From: Homarus americanus
Taxonomy: Eukaryota; Arthropoda; Malacostraca; Decapoda; Nephropidae
Length of the DNA: 64,000 nt
Assembly (NCBI RefSeq): GCF_018991925.1
Contig: NW_024742338.1
Span: forward strand, 4,747,594-4,811,593
Direction: 5' to 3'
The position numbers were made by a program, and so were the translations under genes. Shown piece by piece: positions 1 to 19,365 of the stretch. Below the pieces are notes generated by a model, which did no database searches, was not told the DNA's origin, and worked only from the letters and a program-made list of their open reading frames with translations. Position 1 is the stretch's first letter, and each line of letters opens with the position of its first letter.

Positions 1-159
1 TTCAACTAACCTACATATATTATTATCAATATCTTCCATAGCCATTGTTCATAAACAATTGATAGCTTCATTTAAACCGTTTCCCATCTTGGCTCTGATA
101 TGCACAGTACTGTACAGTATTTTGTTCATCTCTGTGAAGAAGCTGCATTGTTTTCTTCT

Positions 160-680
160 CTTGCTTCATATCTGGGGTGGCTCTTCTTCTGTCCAACTTG
201 TTAGATAGGGTGGAATCAGAGGCATATCGTCTTATTAACTCTCCTCCTTTAGTTGACAATCTTTCTTCCCTTTCCGTTCGCCACAATGTTGCTTCCTCTC
301 TCTTTACAGGTACTTTAACGGGCATTGTTCGGTGGATTTGGCATCCTGTACCGCCCGGCAAAGCCGTGGGGCTCGTAACCACGTCTTACCAGCGGTGCCC
401 ACCATTTCTCTGTGGATGTCGGTCACACTAGAATAACGTTATAGTACATCCTCTTCCTCACACAGCCAAACTGTGGAATGCTCTGCCTTCTTCTGTGTTT
501 CCATACTCACTATCTGTCTCACTTTAAAAAGCTGGTTTTCCGACATCTTTGTGGTGTAGATTGATATAACCTTTTCCTTTTCTATTTTAATTTCTTTTTA
601 TTCTTATTCGCCCTCCTTCCCCCTCAGGCCCGTTGTGGGATTGATGACCTGTGCAGGTGGGCGAATCCCGTAAAAAAAAA
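160..680 (+). pseudogene. LINE 3' end: reverse transcriptase C-terminal remnant plus 3' tail
   Basis: The plus strand reads as the end of a non-LTR retrotransposon reverse transcriptase, spread over more than one frame. Near 190-300 the frame gives LDRVESEAYRLIN followed by LSSLSVRHNVASSLF, the usual thumb segment (LDRVQ..A.RLI, then L..R..VA). In another frame near 455-520 it gives HTAKLWNALPSSVFPYS, the RTA.LWN.LP..VFP motif that ends many of these proteins. After a stop comes a short 3' UTR ending with CCCTCAGGCCCGTTGTGGGA and an A-rich tail at 674-690. Related tails occur at 3045-3100 and 9168-9255. Frame breaks and 5' truncation mean it is dead. The clade is not certain. Confidence 0.65.
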
Positions 681-1423
681 ATAAATAAATTACAGTAAGC
701 CTATACTGTACTGTAGTGCTGTTACTGGTATGTTCCCAATCACCCAGCAGGAAAGTACACATATTTTTTTATGTTTTTCATGCTGTTATATTATTGGAGT
801 TAATGTGTATGAGTGTTGTAAACATACTGTATAAGGTATTCTAATGTTACTACAAAGTTGAAATTTAGTGTATCTAGGTAGGTGCTGGATATTGTTTGTA
901 CAGTACTGTAATATTGTAGATTTCTTGCAATTGAGAGAGATTTGCATTTCTACTGTATTATGTTTAATACCAGGAATGTTCATTAAAGTATATATTGTAA
1001 TATACACTTAAACATACAGCTGAAAACAGATCATAACAAGATTCATGATTTGATTTATTTTGATAAATAAGCTACAGGGATTACTTCAGTTTTATTTGAG
1101 TATCTTTAGTTTTCTTTGTCTGAGTGTGTGAAATGTGTCCTTATTGCACGTTCACACACTATGAACTGACATAGGAAGCCAGAAAGATAAATAAGTTTTT
1201 CATATAAAGAAACATACACAATAGTATCTCTCAGTACAGTACTGGTGCACACTGCATTTTGTGCTGTATTGATAATTAATTCTCCATTCATTTGGGCAAC
1301 TTTTCCAGCAAGTTTTAGTGACTCCTTCACCCTACATCCTGTGAAAATCAAATAAAGAATTCCCAAATATTATAATTACTCTTCCTCTTAGTCTTTCTTC
1401 CTTTTTTTTCCTCCTCTTACTTG
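681..1423. other. unassigned AT-rich sequence
   Basis: I see no coding motif, transposon terminus or tandem repeat here. Open frames are short and have no recognisable similarity. Confidence 0.5.
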
Positions 1424-2255
1424 GGTATAATGGTCCCAACATAGTGAGGTACAGTATAATGGTCCCAACATAGTGAGGTGCGTATAATGGTCACAACATA
1501 GTGAGGTACAGTATAATGGTCCCAACATAGTGAGGTACAGTATAATGGTCACAACATAGGAGGTACAGTATAATGGTCCCCACATAGTGAGGTACAGTAT
1601 AATGGTCCCAACATAGTGAGGTACAGTATAATGGTCCCAACATAGGAGTGCAGTATAATGGTCCATGTAAGTCCTTGGGTGGTATAATGGTCACTAGTGA
1701 TAGTATAATGGTAACATAGGGGTATAATGGTCCAACATAGTGAGGTACAGTATAATGGTCCCAACATAGTGAGGTACAGTATAATGGTCCCAACATAGTG
1801 AGGTACAGTATAATGGTCACAACATAGTGAGGTACAGTATAATGGTCACAACATAGTGAGGTAATAGTATAATGGTCCCAACATAGTGAGGTACAGTATA
1901 ATGGTCACAACATAGTGTACAGTATAATGGTCCCAACATAGTGAGGTACAGTATAATGGTCCCAACATAGTGAGGTACAGTATAATGGTCCCAGCATAGT
2001 GAGGAGCAGTATAATGGTCCCAACATAGTGAGGTACAGTATAATGGTCACAACATAGTGAGGTACAGTATAATGGTCCCAACATAGTGAGGTAGTATAAG
2101 TCCCAGCATAGTGAGGTGCAGTATAATGGTCCCAACATAGTGAGGTACAGTATAATGGTCCCAACATAGTGAGGTACAGTATAATGGTCCCAGCATAGTG
2201 AGGTACAGTATAATGGTCCCAACATAGTGAGGTACAGTATAATGGTCCCAACATA
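1424..2255. repeat. 29-bp minisatellite, about 28 copies
   Basis: The unit GTATAATGGTCCCAACATAG plus TGAGGTACA repeats head to tail. Variants have CACAACATAG or CAGCATAG, and there are a few shortened units near 1650-1740 and 1914-1920. Because 29 is not a multiple of three, the array opens long frames in all registers on the minus strand (DHYTVPHY-type repeats). These are by-products and not genes. The array stops at a Tigger-like end at 2289. Confidence 0.95.
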
Positions 2256-2288
2256 AAGATAGACTGAACCCTGCCTCCTACACCAGCA

Positions 2289-2345
2289 CAGGTATCCCCT
2301 ACTTACAGTTGGGTTAGCTTCCACGCCAAAATATCATAGATCGGG
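2289..2345 (+). mobile_element. solo Tigger-type terminus
   Basis: CAGGTATCCCCTACTTACAG followed by TTGGGTTAGCTTCC is the layout of TcMar-Tigger ends: CAGG-TA-CCCC, then GGGTTAG.TTCC about 10-15 bp further in. No flanking TA or matching opposite end was found, so this is a fragment. Confidence 0.4.
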
Positions 2346-2917
2346 ATGAGTATTACTGGGATATGCTCCCAGTCAGTTGGACACACTCATGTATCACTGA
2401 AAGAAAGTCCTACACAATTAATATACCTACAATTCAATTAAACAACACTCACCATGTCCTAAGAACAAGCCTGGTCATCATTGTTCTTCCAGTTAAGTGG
2501 ACTCTTGAAGGCAGAGTGGAGCGTTACTGTGACTCACAGCCTCTGGGCAGTTTCATGCCACTTCACTATGTCATGCTTACCTACCAGAGACAAAAGTTTT
2601 CCTGGGTCTGTGGCCTTCCCAGACATTTCCAAGTTACACTGCTCATTTCGGCACAAAACACACTGAACGATGATAACATTATTGTGGCCGACACTTCTCA
2701 CATGTTCACAACAACAGAGGCAAAGCACTTTACTGTCACAAAAACAGCCCAAATCACTTCACAATCACCAAAACAGAGTACAGTGTGAATGTTAGTGATG
2801 TCCTCTTACTGTAAGGTAAAAACACCGTGATAAGTAACAACACCGATCCTGACCGATATAATCGTGATATACAGTCACGTCCATGCGAGCACCATGGAAC
2901 AAATCTTGTACTGTAAA
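2346..2917. other. unassigned; long uncharacterised open frame
   Basis: A plus-strand frame of 141 codons (2363-2788) is open, but it has no recognisable domain, signal or family motif and no supporting splice pattern. It is probably fortuitous. Nothing else is seen. Confidence 0.4.
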
Positions 2918-3044
2918 GGTTACCTTCTAGTCCGGCATTCTGTGGTCCGAAACTCGGTCGAACGATTTTAGTTTGTCCATAGGATAGGCAGCTTTTTTTT
3001 TTTTTTTTATTTATCTGAATTATTATTACAGGAGTATTAATTTG

Positions 3045-3100
3045 CCCTCAGGCCCTAATGTGGATCAGTGACCTATGCCCAGGTGGGCTAACTTCAAAAA
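3045..3100 (+). repeat. LINE/SINE-type 3' tail copy
   Basis: CCCTCAGGCCCTAATGTGGA, then GTGACCTATGCCCAGGTGGG and an A-rich end, matches the tails at 618-690 (same strand) and 9168-9255 (opposite strand). Confidence 0.6.
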
Positions 3101-3201
3101 AACCAAACAAAGCCGCGGAAATTAAGGTTTGTTTACATCCGGCAGTTCGGCGCTTCTCTCTCTCTGCTTGTCTATACAGAGTACAACATTTAACCCTTCA
3201 A

Positions 3202-3945
3202 TATATATGAGCAGTAAATAAGTGTTGCTTTCATATTCTTATGTAGAGTAATGACGTATATAGTCACATGCGCACTTACATACGCCGACTTCTTTTACCA
3301 TTATCGTTAGCTACTTATATTGTTCCATTTATTAACATTAAATAACATTACAGGTACTTCAAACAACCATATTATCATTTTTGCATTAATTTTACTACAG
3401 CTAAAATTAGGGTCTTATTTTCTTCAGTTTTATATGTAGAACCAATCAGTCACTGGTTTAGTTTAACATAAACAATGCCGCAGCCGTCTGCCTCTCTCTA
3501 ATATTCCACTTATTATTAATAAATTGTATTGTTAATTTTGCACACACACACACATTAATTCAATAAAAACAAATTCAGAAACATTAATTACACTATATAT
3601 GAACAGTAAATAAGTGTTGCTTTCATATTCTTATGTAAGAAAGATATGTTATGTGTACGACTTACATACGCCGATCTCTTTTTTTACCATTGTCGTTAGC
3701 TACTTCTATTGTTCCATTTATTAACATTAAATAACATTACTTAAAACAACCATATTAATTTTACTACAGCTACAACCGTCTTATTTTCTTCAGTTTTATA
3801 TGTAGAACCAGTCAGTCACTAGCTTTGTAATCAACGAAAACAATGTTGTGTTATTTCTCGTGTGTTTTAATATTCTACGATATTAATGAATTGTATTGCT
3901 CTTTGCACACATAAACATTAATTCAATAAAATGACATTCAGTAAT
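3202..3945. repeat. two diverged tandem copies of a roughly 370-390 bp unit
   Basis: The segment starting ATATATGAGCAGTAAATAAG at about 3202 recurs at about 3596 as ATATATGAACAGTAAATAAG. The order of landmarks is the same in both: CATACGCCGA, TTCCATTTATTAACATTAAA, TTTTATATGTAGAACCA and TTAATTCAATAAAA. The start motif ACATTTAACCCTTYAATAT also precedes the putative transposase ATG at 4142, so the duplicated unit looks like a leader segment. Confidence 0.75.
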
Positions 3946-4670
3946 AAACAATAATGAATCTTGTACATAAGAAAATGACATTTACACGATAGCACGCCGA
4001 CTGCCGTTGGCGCCGTTCAAACCCGCGAAATTCAAGTTTCGCCGACAAATTTTTTTTTTTTTTTGGTTCCAATAAAATAGTGTAAGAATTAAAAACTCGC
4101 GAAATTTGTGGAAGCTACTATACGACATTTAACCCTTTAATATGTCTTCAAAGAGACCATGATGCAGAGAAGTGGTGCTAGTGCTTCCAAGCATAAGCAC
4201 AAGTCACTATCTATCCAGGAAAAGGGTGAATTTCCATGGTCCGCAACGTCAGGTCGAGGTTGCTGGACTAGAGAGGTACAACCTGTAGCACGCTGGGTGG
4301 CCACGCGGCGGCACTGGAGACCACTACTAACAAGTGAACCAAGAGATGTGTCTGCATTGACCAGATGATGACCATCATTTATGTAAAAGAGGGTGGTTTT
4401 AATACATCACCATCGTAAAGTGGAATGCTGTTGCTAGGGGATACCTGTACTGTACAGTGTAACAGCTTCAGGTTTAGCACAAGTAACAAGCTGCCACTGA
4501 ACTTCATTTTTATATTTAAAATTTTTTTTGGTGTTTTTATATGATTATTTTGTTTTATGAGGTGATTATTGTTTCAATATCATGAAATAATGGTAGAATT
4601 GGATCTGGGGCCAACTGGACAATTATTTGGCTGTTGAACGTGCCGTGAATTTGGAGGTTTGCCAGATAAT

Positions 4671-7600
4671 GTATTTTTCACAACATTGCTGTTAATTGGG
4701 TTGGGTGTTGATGGAATGGCAGATAAGGATTGAACTAGTGTCTGCTTGTGTGTGACAGGTTTTTATGAGGTAGAGAAAGGAAGGAATATACCCAAGAAGG
4801 AGAGGTGTAGTAGGAAGGAACAGAATGTAAGAGAAGCATTTAGTGCTGATTAAGGAGGCTGGAAAAATCCAGTGAGAGGAGAGGGTAGTAGCAAGATGCT
4901 AGGCCAAAATAAAGGCTGTGCTGCTGAGTGCGCTGACAAGATGTGTGTGGCTGGATGAAGGGCCCAACCAGGCATAGTGTAACATGTGGTGGAAAGATGT
5001 AGACGGATCGATAAAGGAGTAAAGAAGATTGTATAAGGCCTGGAAGATGGGTGACACAGGGAAGTACCTGAAGGCCAAGTGTTAGCCAGAAGAAAGGCTT
5101 ACAAGGCTAAGAAGCACGAAAAGGACACATTTGTGGATATGTTGAATAGTGCAGGTGAGATGTTTACAGAATAGCCAGGCAAACAGTGGGTAGAACAAGG
5201 ATGTTGTAGGTGACCAAAGTGTGAGAAAATGCTACAATTGGTTGCAGTTACTTTCCTGAGGCTTGTTCGTAGTTCAACCTGGGTGAAATGATCACTGCCA
5301 GTGGGGGTGCTAGCCTGTTCAGTGGTTATGTTTACACCGGATCAATGGGAATGGCTTGGAGGGCCTCCTCTTATAAGAAGGGTTGTTCTTTGTATTTTAA
5401 ACTTTACTCCTCTTAGAGAGAGTTGCTACTCTTATGTTCTGTGAGAGGATTGTTGGTGAAATGTGCAGGTATAACTAGAGAGAACTCCAGTATCTCATGC
5501 TAGAGCTGTGCTCCTGATATTTCCTATCTAAGGGTGATTGTGAAGGGAAGGTTGTGCTATCATTATGTTAAGAATATGATAAAAGATGAGTTCTGCTTTT
5601 TTTTAGCACTGTCAAAAATGTAAAATTCCAAACAAGGCAAGTGTAATAACAAGAGCCACTTGATCTGGGCTCATGGTAGAAAAAATTTAAGATCAATTTC
5701 ATTTCTTTTCTTGTAAAACCTTAGTTTGGATCAACCGAAGAGCAAACCTCATTCCCAAGTCAGTATGATGGGTGCTGTCAGATGAGGCAAGTGTTGAGTC
5801 TCAAGTTAGTCTTACAGTGTAATCTCTAGTTTAGAACATATCACCCTCAGATCAACACTGTGTCCTGAGCTTCATATCAGTAGAGAAGACAAGAAGTACC
5901 GGATCCTGAAGACTCGCACCTAACTCTCAACACAGACACCGACAGTGTCACATTTCATAGTGGCATGAGTCCTCAGCAAATCTGATGAAGGCATCAACTG
6001 TACTCTCAATGCATAATTTTTATGAACAATTTTATTAAGATATCTGAACTTTTCAAGGCCTAGTCCTCCTCTTGCACAGATTTATCAAACGATATTAAAC
6101 ACATTACAGTATTAAGACATTTGGTTTTAGTCTTCATCCAAGAGAGTAATAATTCCAAAGGCATTTTTTATTTAGTACGATACAATACAGTAAATCAGGA
6201 ACACTGACTTGATCTCCATTGATTGCTGTATGCAGAAATTTCATGATCAGCAATGAAGCAAAATTTAAAGATCAAAATTATTAAGATTCCTCATTGTCCA
6301 TTACAAGAGTTAATGTTTAGCCAAGAAAATTCTCTGGGAACAAGAATGCAAACATGACTCACCAATAAAGTACTAGGAAGTCACAATTATTTTATAGTAC
6401 TGCGACACTACTGTAGATAATAATATTCTCTACAATACCGTAAATATCTGACAAAATATCTGCAGTATCAAATTGATCCATATCGTATACAGTACAATAC
6501 TGTACCTGTACTGTAGATAATGGTGTGAGATGTATTATCAAACCCCTTAAAGTCATCATGCAATTTATGCGTACTGTATGTTTGTACTGCATTGTTGAAA
6601 TAAAAAGTAAGTGCACAAACTTGTAACCCGGATTGGTTTGGACACTTAAATTGGGGCTCTCAAATATATTTGTAATAGTGAATTAGTTGGTATAGTCTAA
6701 TACACTCGCTTTCTCTTTCCAAATCAAAACAATCTTCGTAAATATCAGACAGCTCTTTTGTTATTTTTATACTATGTATTGCCATATAAATAAAAAAAAT
6801 TTGCATCACAGGATTAGCATTAGCTATCAAGTGTTCACTAGGCATGGCCAAACCTTAGCCATAATTATCATCTCTGAGACATGCAAATGAAGAAGTAACT
6901 ACTTATGGTTCATCAGCAGATGATACCTGTTCATTAATTTAGTCACATACTGCCTTCCTTGTAAATTTGCTCAAAGTGCCTGTGAAGTGAACTGAACATT
7001 CACTTTTCTCTGGCTTGAAAATCTTTAATTATTAAAATATATACTGTATACAGCACAGTGCAGTACAGTACAGTAGTGACAATTTTAAGTCCAAGACTAT
7101 GATTTGAGGACTTAATCTTGATATCTCATGAATCTCAAGTTGGCTTTGTCATTATCACTAGTACAATACTGAGCAGTGCAGCTGTAACTCTTACTACTGT
7201 ACTGTACTCATATGATACACCTGATCTGAGCCTAAATCTAAGGGGCCTTTTGACTCCATCCATCCATGTCTGTGATATATACTGTACTGCAATTCAGTCT
7301 GATGACACCTTGATGTTATAATTCATTAACTATGATACTCTGACTCGGATACTTTGTCTTTGTTGTTTGTATAATATAATAAAACATTTTCCTGCAAAAT
7401 TCACAATATTGCTGAACATTATATGATCTTGAAACAAATGTCAAATATGGTACTGATAAGTGCTGCCATCTGTTGGTGAAAGTCGCATCATTTTATGTAA
7501 ACAAAGCCCAAGGCTTGGTATGATTAACGGACCTGCAGTATGTGCAGCCACTGACTGATCGTCAGGTGTAGAGATTGGATCGTGCACTTGTGATACTGTG

Positions 7601-7924
7601 ACCTTCACCGTACAGTAGCCAATCCATGTGTCGGTTTTCAACTTTAGTTACCTAAGAACATGGAAAAAAATTGAAATGCTGTACAGTACTTGCAAAACAT
7701 TATTTTCTCTAGTTGACATTTATAAATAGAGCGAACACTAAATTTATCTATTCAACAGAGAGTAGTACTGTACTGTACAGTACAGGAGGAGCATGGAATA
7801 CTCACTTCTGTTTAACAGTAATGTTTATGAGCTCTGTGTGGCTGTGATGAAGCAAATGCTTTATTTTGCTTTCCATGCTTACTGTTTGGTGGGGGCTAAT
7901 CTTGGGCAAAAGTGGTGTGAATGA
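4671..7924. other. unassigned AT-rich sequence
   Basis: No coding domain or transposon pair is recognised. There are scattered TACTGTAC/GTACAGTAC words (for example 7055-7080 and 7765-7785). Open frames are under 75 codons and unremarkable. Confidence 0.45.
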
Positions 7925-7964
7925 CTTAGGCGGTCCTCCTATTATTTACCTTGAGCCGCCACTG
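7925..7964 (-). mobile_element. possible solo hAT terminus
   Basis: The segment ends GAGCCGCCACTG at 7953-7964, the reverse complement of the CAGTGGCGGCTC terminus also seen on the large hAT ending at 37723. No left partner or 8-bp duplication was found in the preceding sequence. Confidence 0.3.
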
Positions 7965-7999
7965 CTGTAGTCTGTTTAACACCCTGCGTTTGAACCGTT

Positions 8000-8090
8000 C
8001 ACCCTCCGTGCTTTGCCGTTATCCCTTGTTTAGTGATAATTTCACCGATGTTAAGTGTGAATGCAACCCATCGTTAATGAGGGTTACCTG
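8000..8090 (-). mobile_element. solo Tigger-type terminus
   Basis: Read on the minus strand from 8090 it begins CAGGTAACCCTCATTAACGA, then TGGGTTGCATTCACACTTAA, the Tigger end layout, with TA immediately outside at 8091-8092. The other end is not visible. Confidence 0.4.
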
Positions 8091-8312
8091 TATTGTTATT
8101 TGCACTGACCAGAATAAGATGGCAGGTTTGGTAATTAATACCAATGATGGAGTGTAAACACCAACTTTGTCACACTAGTCTGAAAATTGATTGGTAAAGA
8201 TGCGTGCACCCCAACACGCCGCCACAACAAACTGGCTTATGATAGGGTGTTCATGTATCTTGTCTCAAATACTGTACATGTATATAACTTAATGTTTTTA
8301 AAGGTAGTTATA

Positions 8313-9131
<819 letters not shown>

Positions 9132-9135
9132 TATA

Positions 9136-11805
<2,670 letters not shown>

Positions 11806-11904
11806 GGTTTATTGAAAGTTATTTGGGGAATGGGTTCTGGTGATATAAATAAGATATATAAAACTAGATGGAAAACTCAAACTACAGTGCATTTCAACAT
11901 AGTG

Positions 11905-12400
11905 ACAGTGCAAGAAGTAGTATTTACTGGGGTGAATACACTGGTTTATTACAAATTATTGATAATTTTTACAATGGTTGGGACTGGGTTGTTCTTATAG
12001 CGATCAGTTCGTGCCGTATGGGCTGGATGCGGTTGTGGTGTGAACAGCAATTCTCGGGCTAGGGATCTCAGGTGGTAGTGGGGCCGGTTTCGAGGATGGT
12101 GTGAAGCTCTTACCAAATTTGCAGATGGTGGTGGTGATGGTCAGTGAGTGAAAAGGGTCAGTGTGTTGGCCTTCTTGATATGTGGAGTAGGAAGGAGAAT
12201 AATCTTGCATGATCTCTTTTGCACTTTTTCTAGGTGTTTACGTTGTGCATGGCATTTAGGGAGGAAGGCCAGGTAGGGGAGGCATAGGTGAGCTTGGGAA
12301 GTATGAATGTTGTATAAACACTAAGGGCTGGTGCAAGACTCGAGGGACTTGAGTCGGCGGAGGTGGGCGACTGGAGTTGACCTTCACTTCGTGTGGTTTC
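11905..12400 (-). pseudogene. LINE reverse transcriptase C-terminal piece
   Basis: On the minus strand near 12350-12235 the frame gives LSVYTTFILPKLTYASPTWP, the conserved Y..FI.PKLTYASP.W block of jockey-like non-LTR reverse transcriptases. Further downstream, in shifted frames, come KKCKRDHARL (KVQKRACR-like) and HHNRIQPIRHE (the N.I.P.R.RT-like C-terminal region). Frame changes and stops mark it as dead. It lies between two TG arrays, and the CA strand of the right array is directly upstream. Confidence 0.6.
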
Positions 12401-12414
12401 CAATTTAGTTTGTT

Positions 12415-12640
<226 letters not shown>

Positions 12641-13204
12641 TCTGTCGTCGCGTCGTCCTTTTTTTAAACCTGAAACTTTTTATTGGGCCTCGGAGTTTCA
12701 TAGCCTTAGGCACTATGCTCAGGGCCCAAGTTGTACATAACAACTTCTACTAATAGTACAGTATGACAGTTTCTCTACCGACCCTTAACAGTACAGTATA
12801 TGAATGTATAAACAGGTCATATTTATTTTGTAGGCAGTACAATATATGGAGAAACCGTATACCTGAAAGTTGGAGAGTTGCGGAGCACCTGTACAGAAGT
12901 TTCACGAACTCAATAACATTTCTGAAATATCTGAAGAGAAGTGCTTGATTATGAGCCAGTGGTGTGTTTAAGATGGCTACAGGAGGTATTAACACACTCA
13001 AACTACTGTATGATGTTAGTCTTCATAGTTATATGACGAGAAGAGCAAGACTACTGTCCTTCATTAACAAATAGCAGGGAACTGTGAACTGGATTATTAT
13101 AGTACAATGGGAATCAATGGAACAAGATACAGTATACTGTAGGATTGAGATTATATCTGGGACAATCACAAGTCCATTAGGTAATCACCAGACTTTGAAG
13201 GCTG
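12641..13204. other. unassigned sequence
   Basis: No recognisable gene or element. The two overlapping frames around 12750-13000 have no identifiable domain. Confidence 0.4.
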
Positions 13205-13402
13205 TAATGTGGGTGGCACAGTGGTAAGGTGTATTTCTTATTACTGTGTCATGGGTTGAATTCCTGCTTGTCCCGACACACGTGAGAAGGGTGTTGACCA
13301 GTGTGACCCTACCAAACATCACAGGTTTCCTCACCAACACTGGACATATCTAGCAAGCTTATAAATTGTGAAAGGATAAATGAATAAAAAATAAATCACT
13401 GC
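13205..13402 (+). repeat. tRNA-derived SINE
   Basis: A pol III A-box-like TGGCACAGTGG lies at 13214-13224 and a B-box-like GGTTGAATTCC at 13254-13264. The body contains AGAAGGGTGTTGACCAGTGT and ACAGGTTTCCTC, and the tail is A-rich (ATAAATGAATAAAAAATAAA). A reversed copy with the same body is at 24120-24262. The head does not fold as a functional tRNA by inspection. Confidence 0.65.
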
Positions 13403-13762
13403 CAGTAATACATAATCCATTAGACTCTGTCTCCTATTGTCAAACACTGATGACTTGGTGACTCTGCCTGTGAGGTGTTTAGCAGTGGTGTCTCACTAAG
13501 CTCTCATTTGTCTCATCGGCCACCAAATTTCCTTACTACTTTTATGAAGTATTTATATTTATGTACTTTATTGTATTTAATCTCAAAATTATTTTCTTTG
13601 CAGAATTTTATGAGCTAAAAGCCCCATCATATACCACTGTACTTTTCTAAAAGATCACATGTATTCACCAGTTTTCTTTTGTGCATGCTTTCTTCTGGGA
13701 CTCTTCAGCAGTAAGTATTTATTCCCCATTTATGCTAACACCTCCCCCTAACCTCGACACTG
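13403..13762. other. unassigned; contains an 18-bp match to the foldback unit
   Basis: GAATTTTATGAGCTAAAA at 13603-13620 matches the edge of the Tigger-borne unit and directly follows a splice-acceptor-like TTTTCTTTGCA. Otherwise nothing is recognised. Confidence 0.35.
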
Positions 13763-14960
13763 ATGCTCCCACCACCCCACCTTTCACTTCATCAAGACAC
13801 AGTCGCCTCGAGTGCACTACTCGCTAGCCGTCCAACACCCCATAAGAAGAGCAGCATTTTCAGTGATATGGATGAGACATCTCCTGGTGACTCAGTAGAT
13901 GATCCTCCAGTTCCAACTCACTCTGCACCAGTAAAGAGTTACCCTGATGGCTATACCTGTGCTACAGAGGCCCCATAAGGAGGTAGGTCCTGAGGCCATA
14001 GAAAGAAGCATAGCCAAGGCAGAGGCTATTGACAGTAGGCCAGCAGACCCCGACAAGCCAAGACCAATCCCTAGTAAATTTTTAGTGAATGTTTCCCTTC
14101 TCAAGAAAAAGTAAAGGTTCTGAATTACATCATATGAATTCATCCCATAGTTTAGATGAACTAGAATTGTCAACGTTGACTGTTGACTACTTGCAAGATA
14201 AACTGCTCGTGGCATCAGCTCCTCAGTCACGAGGACCTCACCATCAGGAAGTAAACCCACACTTGTCAAATCTTCAACCTCACCTAGGATGTACCAGCTA
14301 AAAGTGACCCCATACCCATACCAAAGAAAGTGTTCACTTCACAGCAGGTCTAAGTTTAGTGGAGCTTTAAAACCAGAGAAGGCTTTTGAGTTGGCTCAGT
14401 CTGCAAGGATGACATTTCTGTTACAAAGGGATGCTACTTTAGTGTCTCATGGAAGTTCAAACATATATGAACTCCTTTCCAAAAAACTCATGCTTCTCCA
14501 AGTCACACAGAAATGTGTCTAACGATGTGCCAAAGAAAACAGAATTACCGTCTTCTGGGAAAGGTCTCGGTCACAGGCATGGTGATCATTTGTTTACTTC
14601 CAGATCTCTAGAACGACCTTCTACCCTAAGCATAATAAGCATCTTCGTCCATTCATAAAGTATCCTCACTTCCCTTCAACAGACCCGTGACAGATCTCCG
14701 AGTCCCATACGAGCCAAACCAGTGGAGATTAGAACGCCAGTATGCACAGTTTGCCGACGCAGGATTTGAAAGATGCCGAATTAGGACATCTTCGTAGAAC
14801 ATTAACCCACGAAGAGGAAATCAATCTTATTTTATCTGGCGATTCAAAATACCTAACAAAATGAAACTCAGAAAGCTTCACACCCCAGAAATTACTGAAG
14901 TTGATGGCTTACTATTAAATGATAATGAGTATGAGATGAAGTTTGACTTACAGGTTTAAT
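13763..14960 (+). pseudogene. coding-like stretch in several frames, unidentified
   Basis: Successive plus-strand frames have protein-like composition with little overlap. 13763-13978 includes PTPHKKSSIFSDMDETSPGD. 13971-14113 gives HKEVGPEAIERSIAKAEAID, then DKPRPIPSKFLVNVSLLKKK. 14089-14301 includes SSHSLDELELSTLTVDYLQD. 14289-14522 includes KPEKAFELAQSARMTFLLQR, and 14449-14658 includes DVPKKTELPSSGKG. Near 14755-14870 there is LRRTLTHEEEINLILSGDSK, and near 14862-14957 MKLRKLHTPEITEVDGLLLN. The chain could be exons of a real gene, a frameshifted pseudogene, or sequencing indels in a gene. I do not recognise the family and assign no function. Confidence 0.3.
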
Positions 14961-18837
<3,877 letters not shown>

Positions 18838-19334
18838 CAGTCGTCCTTCACCAACTGCGGGGATTAAGTTCCTGAAAAACCCTTTGGCTGGCAAATCCGC
18901 TTTTGACGAGACTATACTGTGCAATACTTGTATTATACATTTAATTAAATTTGAGTCAAGTGCATATAAAATAGCTTAATATAAATTAATTAGTACAGTA
19001 ATATAAATTTTACAGTACATCTCTGTGGAGATGTGGCATGTTGCTATAAAATAAGAAAAAATAAGAGCATGGGTGTGCATGTGTATGAAGAGAACTTGTG
19101 TGTGTGTGTGTGTGTGTGTGTGCGTGCGTGTACTTGACATGCTGCCAAGTTAGACTGTCACTGTAGCTACACGCCCTAGCTCTCCCCCTACTGGGCCAAG
19201 TTGTGTTCTTGTTATTTTTCAACTTGTATTTTCAGGTAGATACTGTCTACAGTACATAATTTTGTTAATTTATCTTTTCACTGTTACATGCACACACAAT
19301 TGTTCATACAGAATGTGTAAAAAAAAAAAAAAAA

Positions 19335-19365
<31 letters not shown>

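Larger units (their letters stand above)
2918..4670 (+). mobile_element. decayed Tigger/pogo-like element with duplicated leader
   Basis: The left end has AGTCCGGCATTCTGTGGTCC near 2931. A long leader follows, then ATGTCTTCAAAGAGACC at 4142. In a shifted frame near 4165-4230 it gives ASKHKHKSLSIQEK, the start of the CENP-B-like helix-turn-helix of Tigger transposases. Coding similarity is lost soon after. A possible right end is GGTTTGCCAGATAATG near 4657. The leader contains a tandem duplication (3202-3945) and a LINE-type tail (3045-3100). Boundaries are approximate because terminal TA duplications are not clean. Confidence 0.4.

Noticed and set aside
1424..2255. TATAAT in each 29-bp unit as promoter -10 boxes
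   Set aside because: This is animal-type repeat DNA, with no -35 partner or coding context.
1388..2324. DHYTVPHY/GPLYCTSL repeat proteins on the minus strand
   Set aside because: 29-bp minisatellite read in three frames. The same text appears in every register, so there is no coding constraint.
2363..2788. 141-codon open frame as a gene
   Set aside because: No domain, no conserved motif and no transcript-like context. Expected by chance in a window this size.
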